From: Rhodoferax sp.
GTDB lineage: Bacteria; Pseudomonadota; Gammaproteobacteria; Burkholderiales; Burkholderiaceae_C
Assembly (NCBI RefSeq): GCF_028689305.1
Contig: NZ_JAQTWM010000036.1
Span: 1 to 32,829 of the forward strand
Direction: 5' to 3'
DNA length: 32,829 nucleotides
In this document: one piece after another, positions 16,552 through 25,358 of the stretch
How positions within the stretch are numbered: position 1 is the first letter of the stretch
Layout: the number at the start of each line of letters is the position of its first letter
Notes under the pieces: generated by a model
The model's input: the letters and a program-made list of their open reading frames with translations, nothing else
What the model was told of the DNA's origin: nothing
The model's database searches: none
Position numbers and translations under genes: made by a program

Positions 16552-17640
16552 ATGACCACATCGTCTCTCAACACCACACGGGTCTTTACCCTTAGCGACT
16601 TCGATTTTGACCTGCCGCCGGCGCTGATCGCCCAGCACCCGGCGCCAGAGCGTAGCGGCTCACGCCTGCTGGATGGGACGCACGCCACCGCCGTGGACCG
16701 GATTTTTCGGGACCTGCCCACACTGCTGCAAGCCGGTGACCTGGTGGTGTTCAATGACACCCGGGTCATGAATGCCCGTCTGTTCGGTGAAAAGCCGACG
16801 GGTGGCAAGCTCGAACTGCTGATCGAGCGGGTACTGGGCGGCAACCAGGTGGCAGCCCACATGCGTGTCAGCAAAAAACCCGAGATCGGCACCACCGTCA
16901 GCCTGATCAGCGCGCCAGGCAGCAACGACCATCTGAGTGCCACCCTGCTGGGCCGCTGGCCCGATGAACAGGGGCCGCTGTTTCGTTTTGTCCTGTCCAA
17001 CGACGCAGGGGACGACCCCTACACCTTGATGGCACGCCATGGCCATGTGCCGCTGCCCCCCTATATCACCCATAGCGATTCAGCCGAAGACGTGCAGCGT
17101 TACCAGACCGTGTTCGCCAAACACCCCGGAGCCGTGGCCGCTCCAACCGCCGCACTGCATTTTGATGAGACCTTGCTAGCCAGGATGGACGCCATGGGCG
17201 TGCAGCGTGCCCACGTGACATTACATGTGGGCGCCGGCACCTTCCAGCCGGTCAAAACCGAAAATCTGGCTGAGCATCAAATGCACAGTGAATGGTATGA
17301 CGTGCCCGCAGCCACCCAACAAGCCATTGCGGATTGCCGTGCCCGCGGTGGCCGGGTGGTGGCCGTGGGGACCACCTCGGTGCGCACACTGGAATCATGG
17401 GCCCGAACCGGCCAGACCACGGGTGACACCCGCATCTTCATCACACCCGGTTTTGACTTCAAGGTGGTTGATGCGCTGGTGACCAATTTCCACCTGCCCA
17501 AATCGAGCCTGATGATGCTGGTCAGCGCCTTCGCCGGCCATGCACACATCATGGCGCTGTATCAGCACGCCATCACCCGGGCTTATCGCTTCTTCAGCTA
17601 TGGCGATGCCATGCTGCTCGTGCGCTCGCCTGCGACCTGA
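16552..17640 (+). CDS. queA: S-adenosylmethionine:tRNA ribosyltransferase-isomerase
   Basis: Transfers and isomerises the ribosyl group of AdoMet onto 7-aminomethyl-7-deazaguanine in tRNA, giving epoxyqueuosine. The N-terminus [29 protein letters not shown] and the central [15 protein letters not shown] segment ([11 protein letters not shown]) are signatures, as are [15 protein letters not shown] ([25 protein letters not shown] region) and [20 protein letters not shown] near the end. Length is 362 residues. tgt, the enzyme acting earlier on the same base, lies one gene downstream, with an HD-GYP gene between. Confidence 0.96.
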   Translation: MTTSSLNTTRVFTLSDFDFDLPPALIAQHPAPERSGSRLLDGTHATAVDRIFRDLPTLLQAGDLVVFNDTRVMNARLFGEKPTGGKLELLIERVLGGNQVAAHMRVSKKPEIGTTVSLISAPGSNDHLSATLLGRWPDEQGPLFRFVLSNDAGDDPYTLMARHGHVPLPPYITHSDSAEDVQRYQTVFAKHPGAVAAPTAALHFDETLLARMDAMGVQRAHVTLHVGAGTFQPVKTENLAEHQMHSEWYDVPAATQQAIADCRARGGRVVAVGTTSVRTLESWARTGQTTGDTRIFITPGFDFKVVDALVTNFHLPKSSLMMLVSAFAGHAHIMALYQHAITRAYRFFSYGDAMLLVRSPAT

Positions 17641-17682
17641 ACCCGTCCCGCACCATCACCCTCCGTCGAAAGAGCTTGTGCT

Positions 17683-18945
17683 GTGAACACCTTTCAAAAA
17701 CGCACGGCCGTCCGTATCGCCTCGGTCAGTATTTTCCTGGCCTGCATCGCCAGTCCCATGGCCTGGTATGTGGCCCGTGAAAATGCCGAACAGGGCATTG
17801 TTTCTCTGGCCATCGAAGAGTCCGGCCGCCTGCTGCACCGCTATGACGCCATCCAGCTGGACGGGCCGGATGCCAAGGAAAAGGCCTTGGACGCGGCACA
17901 GACCATCAGCGGCGGCATGTTTGATCTGGTTGAAATTTATGGGCCGACCGGCAACAAACTGGCAGGGGCCAGCACGCCTGAAGGTAAAGCCGTGGAATCC
18001 TTGTTGCCCCACCATGGTTGGCCCAACTACACCGAAGCGTTTTACCTGGGCAACAAACTCGACAATGGCCTGTGGGTGCTGCGCGTTTTTGTGCCGCTGC
18101 GCGATTCCACGACCGACATGAGCCGCCCCATCACCGGTTATTTCGAGGGTGTGCGGGTGATGCCGGCGTGGCAGCAGGACCAGATGTTTTCAAGCGCCTT
18201 GAGCGCAGCACTGATGATCGGCCTGGCCGCGTTGCTGTGTGGCGCCGTTTTATATCCTGTGGTGGTCAATTTGTCGGCAGACAACGAACGCAAGGCACGC
18301 GAGGTGCTGGACTCCCACATTTCAATGATGGAAGCGTTGGGACGTGCCATTGCCAAGCGCGACTCCGACACCGGCGCGCACAACTACCGGGTCGCCTGGA
18401 TCGCCTCCAATATTGCCGAAAAAATGGCCATTGAAGGCGCCGCCATGCAAGCCCTGATTGCCGGCAGCTTCTTGCACGATGTGGGCAAGATCGCCATCCC
18501 CGATGCCATCCTGCTCAAACCCGGCAAACTGGACGATGCAGAAATGGCCATCATGCGCACCCATGTCAGCCAAGGCAAGGAAATCGTGACCGGCATGGGC
18601 TGGCTGGATGGTGCCAATGCGGTGGTGGCCTCGCACCATGAAAAATGGAATGGCAGCGGTTACCCACGGCAACTCAAGGGCGAGGCCATACCGCTGTCGG
18701 CCCGGGTCTTTGCGGTGGCAGACGTGTTTGATGCCCTGTGTTCCAAACGCCCCTACAAAGAGCCGCTGAGTTTTGACGCTGCCATGGCCATTCTGGAGCA
18801 GGACACCGGCAGCCACTTTGATCCGGCCGTCATGGCCGTTTTCAAACCCATGGCACGCGAGCTTTACGACCGACTGGTCCGCAGTGACGAAGACAGCGCC
18901 CGCGAATTGCTGGAAGAACGTGTGCGCATGTATTTTGAACACTGA
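17683..18945 (+). CDS. membrane-anchored HD-GYP cyclic-di-GMP phosphodiesterase
   Basis: A 420-residue sensor-effector. Transmembrane helices at about residues 8-30 and 172-196 enclose an extracytoplasmic sensor of about 140 residues; a short linker leads to the HD-GYP domain (about 205-400). Catalytic features are intact: HDVGK (His265-Asp266), HHEKWNGSGYP (318-328), and a DVFDALCSKRPYK segment. HD-GYP proteins degrade c-di-GMP, which controls biofilm polysaccharide and motility. The start is a GTG preceded by AAAGAG. It lies 42 bases after queA and 117 before tgt. The signal sensed is unknown; proximity to the acetylation genes suggests, but does not show, a link to exopolysaccharide. Confidence 0.88.
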   Translation: MNTFQKRTAVRIASVSIFLACIASPMAWYVARENAEQGIVSLAIEESGRLLHRYDAIQLDGPDAKEKALDAAQTISGGMFDLVEIYGPTGNKLAGASTPEGKAVESLLPHHGWPNYTEAFYLGNKLDNGLWVLRVFVPLRDSTTDMSRPITGYFEGVRVMPAWQQDQMFSSALSAALMIGLAALLCGAVLYPVVVNLSADNERKAREVLDSHISMMEALGRAIAKRDSDTGAHNYRVAWIASNIAEKMAIEGAAMQALIAGSFLHDVGKIAIPDAILLKPGKLDDAEMAIMRTHVSQGKEIVTGMGWLDGANAVVASHHEKWNGSGYPRQLKGEAIPLSARVFAVADVFDALCSKRPYKEPLSFDAAMAILEQDTGSHFDPAVMAVFKPMARELYDRLVRSDEDSARELLEERVRMYFEH

Positions 18946-20268
<1,323 letters not shown>

Positions 20269-20351
20269 GACAAACAGGAAGTTATCGTTGCAGATCATGG
20301 AATGAAACGCCAGATTTGCCAGGATCAAACTCCCTGAATCCGCTTCATTCG

Positions 20352-20858
20352 ATGCACCTTCTCACCCGCCTGCTCAAAACCCTGTTCGGCTGGCTGCTGG
20401 CGCTGCTCATTCTGTTCGAGGAATGGGGCTGGGAGCCGCTGCAACGGGCACTGGCCTGGGTCGGACAGTTGCCGGGGCTGCGTTGGCTGGAAAGCCGCAT
20501 TCAGACGCTGCCGCCCTACGGTGCGCTGGCGATCTTTTTGCTGCCCACCTTGCTGTTGTTACCCGTTAAGCTGCTGGCGCTGTGGCTGATCGGGCAAGGG
20601 CAGGTGTTGGGCGGCACGCTGGTCATCCTGACGGCCAAAGTGGCGGGCACCGCCATCGTGGCCCGCCTGTTCAGCCTGACCCGCGACACACTGATGCAGC
20701 TGGGCTGGTTCGCCCGGCTCTACACCCGCTGGGTAAACTGGAAAGAAGCCCTGCTGGCGCAGGTGCGCGCCTCCTGGCCTTGGCGGCTTGGACGGGTGCT
20801 CAAACAGCGCGCCAAACAACGATGGGCCCGTTGGAAGCGGCTCTGGCCGCAGACTTGA
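20352..20858 (+). CDS. conserved small membrane protein of unknown function
   Basis: A 168-residue protein with three or four hydrophobic segments: about residues 3-25, which runs into FEEWGWEPL; about 56-75 (LAIFLLPTLLLLPVKLLALWL); and about 78-100. The C-terminal 60 residues are strongly basic and Trp-rich (WVNWKEALL, KQRAKQRWARWKRLW), probably cytoplasmic and membrane-associated. I recall similar proteins in other Burkholderiales but no named function. The ATG at 20352 is chosen over an upstream TTG. It is on the tgt strand, 83 bases downstream. No clear terminator follows it before the region of hairpins. Confidence 0.75.
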   Translation: MHLLTRLLKTLFGWLLALLILFEEWGWEPLQRALAWVGQLPGLRWLESRIQTLPPYGALAIFLLPTLLLLPVKLLALWLIGQGQVLGGTLVILTAKVAGTAIVARLFSLTRDTLMQLGWFARLYTRWVNWKEALLAQVRASWPWRLGRVLKQRAKQRWARWKRLWPQT

Positions 20859-20908
20859 CGCTCACCACCACAACTTGCACAACGGCCTGAACCTGACACG
20901 GAGCGTGT

Positions 20909-20935
20909 AAAAAAAAAGCCACCCGAGGGTGGCTT
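20909..20935 (-). terminator. rho-independent terminator of the two-component operon
   Basis: On the minus strand an 8-bp stem AAGCCACC / GGTGGCTT with a CTCG tetraloop (20916-20935) runs into a T tract (20909-20915). It lies about 200 bases after the histidine kinase stop at 21133, leaving an unusually long transcribed 3' region. In the other direction the stem lacks a T tract. Confidence 0.85.
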
Positions 20936-20941
20936 GTAAAG

Positions 20942-21088
20942 GTTCCCCCAGGGGGAACGTCGTTGGAAACTCAGTGATCTTCAAACGGGTTGAGCTATCA
21001 GATCCCAACCTCTCGCTTCGTGACTGTGACAGCAGCGGAAGTAAATGTAACGAAGCCAAAAACCTTTGTGTATCCCCCATTTGGGGGG
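20942..21088 (-). ncRNA. structured 3' region: candidate 3'UTR-derived small RNA
   Basis: The 274 bases without a gene between 20858 and 21133 hold several inverted repeats ahead of the terminator. There is a perfect 17-base palindrome GTTCCCCCAGGGGGAAC (20942-20958), arms GCTTCGT/ACGAAGC (21015-21021 and 21050-21056), and CCCCC-ATTT-GGGGG (21074-21087). No convincing coding frame is present. Read on the minus strand, hairpins followed by a strong terminator are what a 3'UTR-derived or independent small RNA would look like. No firm promoter was found, so this is a guess from structure. Confidence 0.35.
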
Positions 21089-21132
21089 TTTTGAGGCGTT
21101 TTTTGTAAAAAAGTGTATTTATTGATGACTCA

Positions 21133-22473
21133 TCACACCGATGACGGGGTCGGCAGCGGCAGCACAATGACAAAACAGGCGCCACCAGTCGGCCGACCTT
21201 CACAATACGCCCGCCCGCCGTGACGCTGGGCAATCGATTTCACCAACGCCAGACCCAATCCAACGCCCCCGTCACGCTCGGTGGCCCCAGGCAAACGGTA
21301 AAACGGCTCAAAAATCCGCTCCCGCAGTTCGGGCGGCACACCGGGGCCACGGTCGCACACCCTGATTTCTACCTGCCCGGCGCTGCACTGCAGGCTCAGG
21401 ATGACTTCACCGGCCGCATGGCGGCGCGCGTTTTCCAGCAGATTGCGCACCGCGCGGCGCAGCAGTTTGGCAACCCCCTGCACCACCAGTTCATGCGCAG
21501 CCGGGTCCCCCGCCTCAGCCAAACCGGTCTGGACATCCAGCTCAGCGTCCACACGGGCACACTCTTCGGCCACCAGGCCAATCAGTTCCACCGGCTCCAC
21601 CGTCCCCATGTCCGACTCACGGGCGTCGAGCCGGCTGGCCAGCAGAATTTCTTCAATCAACTGATCCAGCTCACTGATATTGCGTTCGATCTCGTTTTTG
21701 AACGCTGGTGTGGAACCGGGCCCCATCAGCTCCAGCCCCATGCGAATACGCGTCAGCGGGGAACGCAACTCGTGGGAGGCATTGGCCAGCAAAGATTTTT
21801 GTGAGGCCAACAGCGCCTCATGAGATTTGACCAGTGTCTCGACGCGCTCGGCGGCACTGTTGAAACGCTTGGCCAGAAACGCCACTTCGTCCGAACCCTG
21901 CTCCGGCACGCGGATCGACAAATCACCTTCGCCCCACTGTTGCACACCATCCTGCAGCCGTTCCAGCCGGCGGGTCAAGGTGCGCACGATCGGGTAAGTG
22001 GCCAGCGCCACCGCAAGGCCCACCCACACCAGCATCCAGGCAAAGCCAAAGGGGGGGCGGCTCCAGAACGAAGGTGGCGCCCGCATCAGCCGCATGCGCA
22101 TGGTCTGCCCATCATGCATATGCACCACAAACTCAGGGACTCCCGGGCGCTCCAGCTCCGTGACAGGCATCGATGCCGCGCCCTTGGGGAGATCCAGCGG
22201 CAGGACAGGCGGTGCGCCTTCGGTCACCAGGGGCGGCATCGGGCGTGGCCGATACATGGGGCCGCGCCTGTCGCTGCCGGCACGCAGTTCGGACTCCTCC
22301 TGCATGAAGCGCGGGCGCCCATGGCCGATGATCTGCCCGGCCTCGTTACGCACCACCACATCGCGCAACGGTGGTTCGGCCGCCAACCGCCAGATCCAGC
22401 CCACCAGCAACGTGAGCACGGCCACCGTCAGTACCACGGCCAGCCAGATCCGCACATACAGTTTCTGAAACAT
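21133..22473 (-). CDS. sensor histidine kinase, RstB/CpxA-like
   Basis: A 446-residue membrane kinase. Transmembrane helix 1 spans about residues 10-28; a periplasmic loop of about 110 residues is rich in Pro and Arg; helix 2 spans about 143-165. A HAMP domain follows (about 165-217), then the phosphoacceptor His234 in ANASHELRSPLTRIR, and the ATPase domain with NLLENARRHA, CDRGPGVPPE and GVGLGLALVKSIAQRHGG. All catalytic boxes are intact. Its start overlaps the stop of the regulator gene by one base, so the two are translationally coupled. The signal is unknown; architecture resembles envelope-stress sensors. Confidence 0.92.
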   Translation of the reverse strand: MFQKLYVRIWLAVVLTVAVLTLLVGWIWRLAAEPPLRDVVVRNEAGQIIGHGRPRFMQEESELRAGSDRRGPMYRPRPMPPLVTEGAPPVLPLDLPKGAASMPVTELERPGVPEFVVHMHDGQTMRMRLMRAPPSFWSRPPFGFAWMLVWVGLAVALATYPIVRTLTRRLERLQDGVQQWGEGDLSIRVPEQGSDEVAFLAKRFNSAAERVETLVKSHEALLASQKSLLANASHELRSPLTRIRMGLELMGPGSTPAFKNEIERNISELDQLIEEILLASRLDARESDMGTVEPVELIGLVAEECARVDAELDVQTGLAEAGDPAAHELVVQGVAKLLRRAVRNLLENARRHAAGEVILSLQCSAGQVEIRVCDRGPGVPPELRERIFEPFYRLPGATERDGGVGLGLALVKSIAQRHGGRAYCEGRPTGGACFVIVLPLPTPSSV

Positions 22474-23180
22474 CAGTCTTGCTGCCTGGCAAACACGTAA
22501 CCCACACCCCGCACGGTGAGAATGCGCTTGGGTGACTTGGCATCCACCTCGATGGCGGCACGGATGCGCCCCATGTGGACATCAATGGAGCGGTCAAACG
22601 CATCGAGTTCACGGCCACGCACGGCTTCCATGATCTGGTCACGCGTGAGTACCCGGCCAGCACGTTCGGCCAAGGCCACCAGCAGGTCAAATTGGTAGGA
22701 AGTCAGTTCACACGCCAGGCCATTCACACTCACCACCCGCGCATCGCGATCAATATCAAGCGAACCAAAACGCATGTGGCTGGCCACCGCCGCAGGCACA
22801 CCTTCACCGTGACGGCGCAGCACCGCCCGGATGCGAGCCAACAACTCGCGCGGCTCAAAGGGTTTGGGCAGGTAGTCATCTGCGCCCATTTCCAGCCCGA
22901 TGATGCGGTCCATCGGGTCACCCTTGGCGGTCAGCATCAGCACCGGCGTGGCCGCCAAAGCACCGGGCAAGGCGCGGATACGACGGCACACTTCCAGGCC
23001 GTCCATGTCCGGCAGCATCAAATCCAGGATCACCAGATGGGGCGCCTGCGCCTCCAGCGTGACCAGCCCGCTACGGGCGTCGCCCGCATGAGTGACCTGG
23101 TAACCCGACTGGCCCAGGTATTCACCCACCATGGCGGCCAGGCGCGCATCGTCTTCAATCATCAACAGGTGTTGGTTCAT
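22473..23180 (-). CDS. OmpR-family response regulator, RstA/CpxR-like
   Basis: A 235-residue two-component regulator. The receiver domain (about residues 1-118) has the acidic pair Asp10-Asp11, phosphoacceptor Asp53 in VILDLMLPDMDG, and Lys in MLTAKGD. The C-terminal winged helix (about 135-232) shows ELTSYQFDLLVALAERAGRVLTRDQIMEAV and the RILTVRGVGYVF end. It is the first gene of the pair, partner of the kinase that follows. A tandem GTAAA repeat about 45 bases upstream suggests autoregulation. Named only by family, because orthology to RstA or CpxR cannot be settled by eye. Confidence 0.92.
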   Translation of the reverse strand: MNQHLLMIEDDARLAAMVGEYLGQSGYQVTHAGDARSGLVTLEAQAPHLVILDLMLPDMDGLEVCRRIRALPGALAATPVLMLTAKGDPMDRIIGLEMGADDYLPKPFEPRELLARIRAVLRRHGEGVPAAVASHMRFGSLDIDRDARVVSVNGLACELTSYQFDLLVALAERAGRVLTRDQIMEAVRGRELDAFDRSIDVHMGRIRAAIEVDAKSPKRILTVRGVGYVFARQQD

Positions 23181-23222
23181 GGTGTCAGTCTAGGCAATCG
23201 CCACTTCTGCGGCTTGAACGGC

Positions 23223-23240
23223 AGGTAAAGTTCAGGTAAA
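23223..23240 (-). promoter_or_regulatory. tandem GTAAA box upstream of the response regulator
   Basis: AGGTAAA occurs twice on the + strand (23223-23229 and 23234-23240), exactly 11 bases apart, giving GTAAA-N6-GTAAA. OmpR-family dimers bind such head-to-tail repeats one helical turn apart, and the CpxR box is GTAAA-N5-GTAAA-like. It lies 43-60 bases before the regulator start, so it is a likely autoregulatory site. Confidence 0.55.
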
Positions 23241-23251
23241 CACTCACCCCG

Positions 23252-23309
23252 GTAGCTATAAATTTAATAGCTAATAATGACCTATTTATCCGGGCTAGGG
23301 GCCAATTTT
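23252..23309 (+). repeat. interspersed repeat, copy A, overlapping the ampG 3' end
   Basis: A perfect inverted repeat TAGCTAT-N7-ATAGCTA (23253-23273) is followed after 18 bases by GGGCTAGGGGCCAATTTT (23292-23309). Copies B and C share this order and spacing. The right part lies inside ampG: read on the minus strand it encodes the last residues KLAPSPDK and supplies the TAG stop at 23282. Confidence 0.7.
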
Positions 23310-24619
23310 GCCTGGGAAGCCAGCCACACCAGCAACAACACCGGCAAGCCCAGCAACGCGGTGGCCACAAAAAAATTCGTGTAACCGAAGGCATCCACAT
23401 AGCGCCCGGAATAACCCGCCAGAAATTTGGGCAGCAGCAGCATCATCGAGCTGAACAGGGCATATTGGGTAGCCGAATAGTTCACATTGGTCAGGCTCGA
23501 CAAATAGGCGATGAACGCGGCCGACGCGATGCCGCTGGACAGGTTGTCGGCCGAGATCACCAGGATCAGCCCGGTGAGGTCATGCCCACGGGTGCTCAGC
23601 AAGGAAAACAGCAGGTTGCTGGCGGCGCTCAGCACAGCGCCCAGCAGCAGCACCCGCATGACCCCCAGGCGCATGGCCAGCGCACCACCGACAAACGCCC
23701 CGGCCAGCGTCATGATGACCCCATAGACTTTGGTGACGGTCGCCACCTCAGCCTTGCTGTAGCCCATGTCCACATAAAACGGATTGGCCATGATGCCCAT
23801 CACCACATCGCTGATGCGGTAGGTGGCAATCAGTGCCAGGATCAACACGGCCTGCCAGCGGTAACGGCGCAAGAAGTCGGCAAATGGCTCCACCAGCGCA
23901 CCGCGCAACCAGTCCACGGCATTTTTGGCTGGCGGCAAGACGCGGCGCAAGGGCTCCGGGGATGCCAGCACGGTCACCACCCCGAGCGCCATGCTGGCCG
24001 CCATCACCAGATAGGCGGTGTGCCAAGCCCCGTGCTGGTAACCCGTCACCACCGAGGTTTCGGCATGTGCAGCAATCCACAACACCCCGGCGCCGGCCCA
24101 GATCATGGCCAGCCGGTAACCGGTCTGGTACGCCGCGGCCAGTGCCGCCTGCCGGTCCACGTCGGCGGACTCGATGCGAAAGGCGTCCAGCGCAATGTCC
24201 TGCGTGGCCGAGCCGAAAGCCACCGCCAACGCCCCCCAGACCACCGGCGTCAGGGCCACTTGCGGGTCATTGAACGACATTGCCACCAGCCCCAGCACAA
24301 TGGCCAGCTGCGACAGCAGCAGCCAGCTGCGGCGACGCCCCAGCAGCCGCGTCAGCACCGGGATCGGCAGTCGATCCACCAGCGGCGCCCACATCCATTT
24401 GAAGGCGTAGGCCAAACCGACCCAGCTCAAGTAACCAATGGTGGTGCGGTCAATGCCGGCTTCGCGCAGCCAGAAGCTCAAGGTCCCCAGCACCAGCAGC
24501 AAGGGCAGCCCGGCGGCGAACCCCAGCAACAGCATCCGCACCGACGGCGGCTCCAGATAGACCTTTAACGTGGTCAGCCAACTTTTGCGCGGTGTGTCGT
24601 TTGGTTCTTGCTTGGTCAT
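23282..24619 (-). CDS. ampG: AmpG-type muropeptide permease
   Basis: A 445-residue major facilitator superfamily protein with about 12-14 hydrophobic segments. AmpG imports GlcNAc-anhydroMurNAc peptides released from peptidoglycan for recycling. The N-terminal LLLGFAAGLPLLLVLGTLSFWLREAG and GLAYAFKWMWAPLVDRLPIP are AmpG signatures, as is GSATQDIALDAFRIE. The ATG at 24619 (MTKQEPNDTPRKS) is chosen because the 18 upstream codons are unlike AmpG. The last eight codons and the stop come from a repeat element. It is divergent from the Roadblock gene. In many bacteria AmpG activity feeds beta-lactamase induction; no ampR/ampC is in view. Confidence 0.92.
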   Translation of the reverse strand: MTKQEPNDTPRKSWLTTLKVYLEPPSVRMLLLGFAAGLPLLLVLGTLSFWLREAGIDRTTIGYLSWVGLAYAFKWMWAPLVDRLPIPVLTRLLGRRRSWLLLSQLAIVLGLVAMSFNDPQVALTPVVWGALAVAFGSATQDIALDAFRIESADVDRQAALAAAYQTGYRLAMIWAGAGVLWIAAHAETSVVTGYQHGAWHTAYLVMAASMALGVVTVLASPEPLRRVLPPAKNAVDWLRGALVEPFADFLRRYRWQAVLILALIATYRISDVVMGIMANPFYVDMGYSKAEVATVTKVYGVIMTLAGAFVGGALAMRLGVMRVLLLGAVLSAASNLLFSLLSTRGHDLTGLILVISADNLSSGIASAAFIAYLSSLTNVNYSATQYALFSSMMLLLPKFLAGYSGRYVDAFGYTNFFVATALLGLPVLLLVWLASQAKLAPSPDK

Positions 24620-24682
24620 CCGGCGATGATAGCCAAGCCATCTTGCTCCGCCATGCACCACACGCCGAATCATTCCCTGTTT

Positions 24683-24719
24683 ATTTGATAAATGTCAAAT
24701 TACACTTTTTACAAAAGTG
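24683..24719. promoter_or_regulatory. FNR-like box and inverted repeat before the Roadblock gene
   Basis: TTGATAAATGTCAA (24685-24698) matches the FNR/ANR consensus TTGAT-N4-ATCAA at nine of ten positions, within ATTTGA-N6-TCAAAT (24683-24700). A second perfect inverted repeat, CACTTTT-TAC-AAAAGTG, follows at 24703-24719. Both lie in the AT-rich 161-base gap between ampG and the Roadblock gene. The -10 position could be GATAAC at 24719-24724, which would place the FNR-like centre near -41. Confidence 0.4.
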
Positions 24720-24780
24720 ATAACGAGTTTTTCAAAAAATAACTAAACTCTGATATTGAACAAAAAAACAGGGGACAACC

Positions 24781-25143
24781 ATGCGTACGGATATGTTCCA
24801 GCAATCGCTGGAAGACCTCAACGGCTCCACCGCCGACATTGAGGCGTCAGCTCTCATTTCCACCGACGGTCTGATGATGGCATCCGCCCTGCCACAAGGC
24901 ATGGACGAAGACCGCATTGGCGCAATGTCTGCCGCCCTGCTGTCTCTCGGCGAACGCACGGCCAAGGAGCTCACACGTGGTCAGCTGGAACGTGTGCTGA
25001 TCCAGGGGGCACAAGGCTACGTCATCATGACGGCGGCCGGCCCGGAAGCCGTGCTGACCGTGCTGGCCAAATCGAATGCCAAGCTGGGACTGATTTTTCT
25101 CGACATCAAAAGGGCGGCAGAGGCCTTGTCCAAGCTGATTTGA
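24781..25143 (+). CDS. Roadblock/LC7-domain protein
   Basis: A 120-residue single-domain protein. The fold pattern is typical: ADIEASALISTDGLMMASALP (residues 18-38), then a helix DRIGAMSAALLSLGERTAKEL, RVLIQGAQGYVIMTAAGPEAVLTVLA and LGLIFLDIKRAAEAL. Bacterial Roadblock proteins of this type are known as partners of small Ras-like GTPases (MglB with MglA) or as stand-alone regulators. No mglA-like GTPase is nearby. AGGGGA precedes the ATG closely. Upstream DNA has two inverted repeats, one FNR-like. Function here is unknown. Confidence 0.87.
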   Translation: MRTDMFQQSLEDLNGSTADIEASALISTDGLMMASALPQGMDEDRIGAMSAALLSLGERTAKELTRGQLERVLIQGAQGYVIMTAAGPEAVLTVLAKSNAKLGLIFLDIKRAAEALSKLI

Positions 25144-25245
25144 TCCGTTTCATCGTGGGCTTGACCCCAACGCCAGTCCCGGCGGCGGCAAGTGAACAAC
25201 CTGCCCGGATGGGGCCTGTTTTTCCCACACCACCACCCATCAAAC

Positions 25246-25269
25246 TGTAACAGTTGTAAACAATGTAAA
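25246..25269 (+). promoter_or_regulatory. three tandem TGTAA repeats with 9-base period
   Basis: TGTAAC (25246), TGTAAA (25255) and TGTAAA (25264) occur head to tail every 9 bases, about 90 bases before the start of the binding-protein-like gene. The core GTAA(A) is the same as in the box upstream of the response regulator, but the spacing is 9 rather than 11. This may be an operator. The rest of the 215-base gap shows nothing I can name. Confidence 0.4.
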
Positions 25270-25358
25270 TGCATCTGACACCGGTGCAAGGTGGTGGCTG
25301 CTACTCGTTTACGCTACGGTCGGATTTATCAACAGTGGCCGCCCCCGGAGGAATCACC

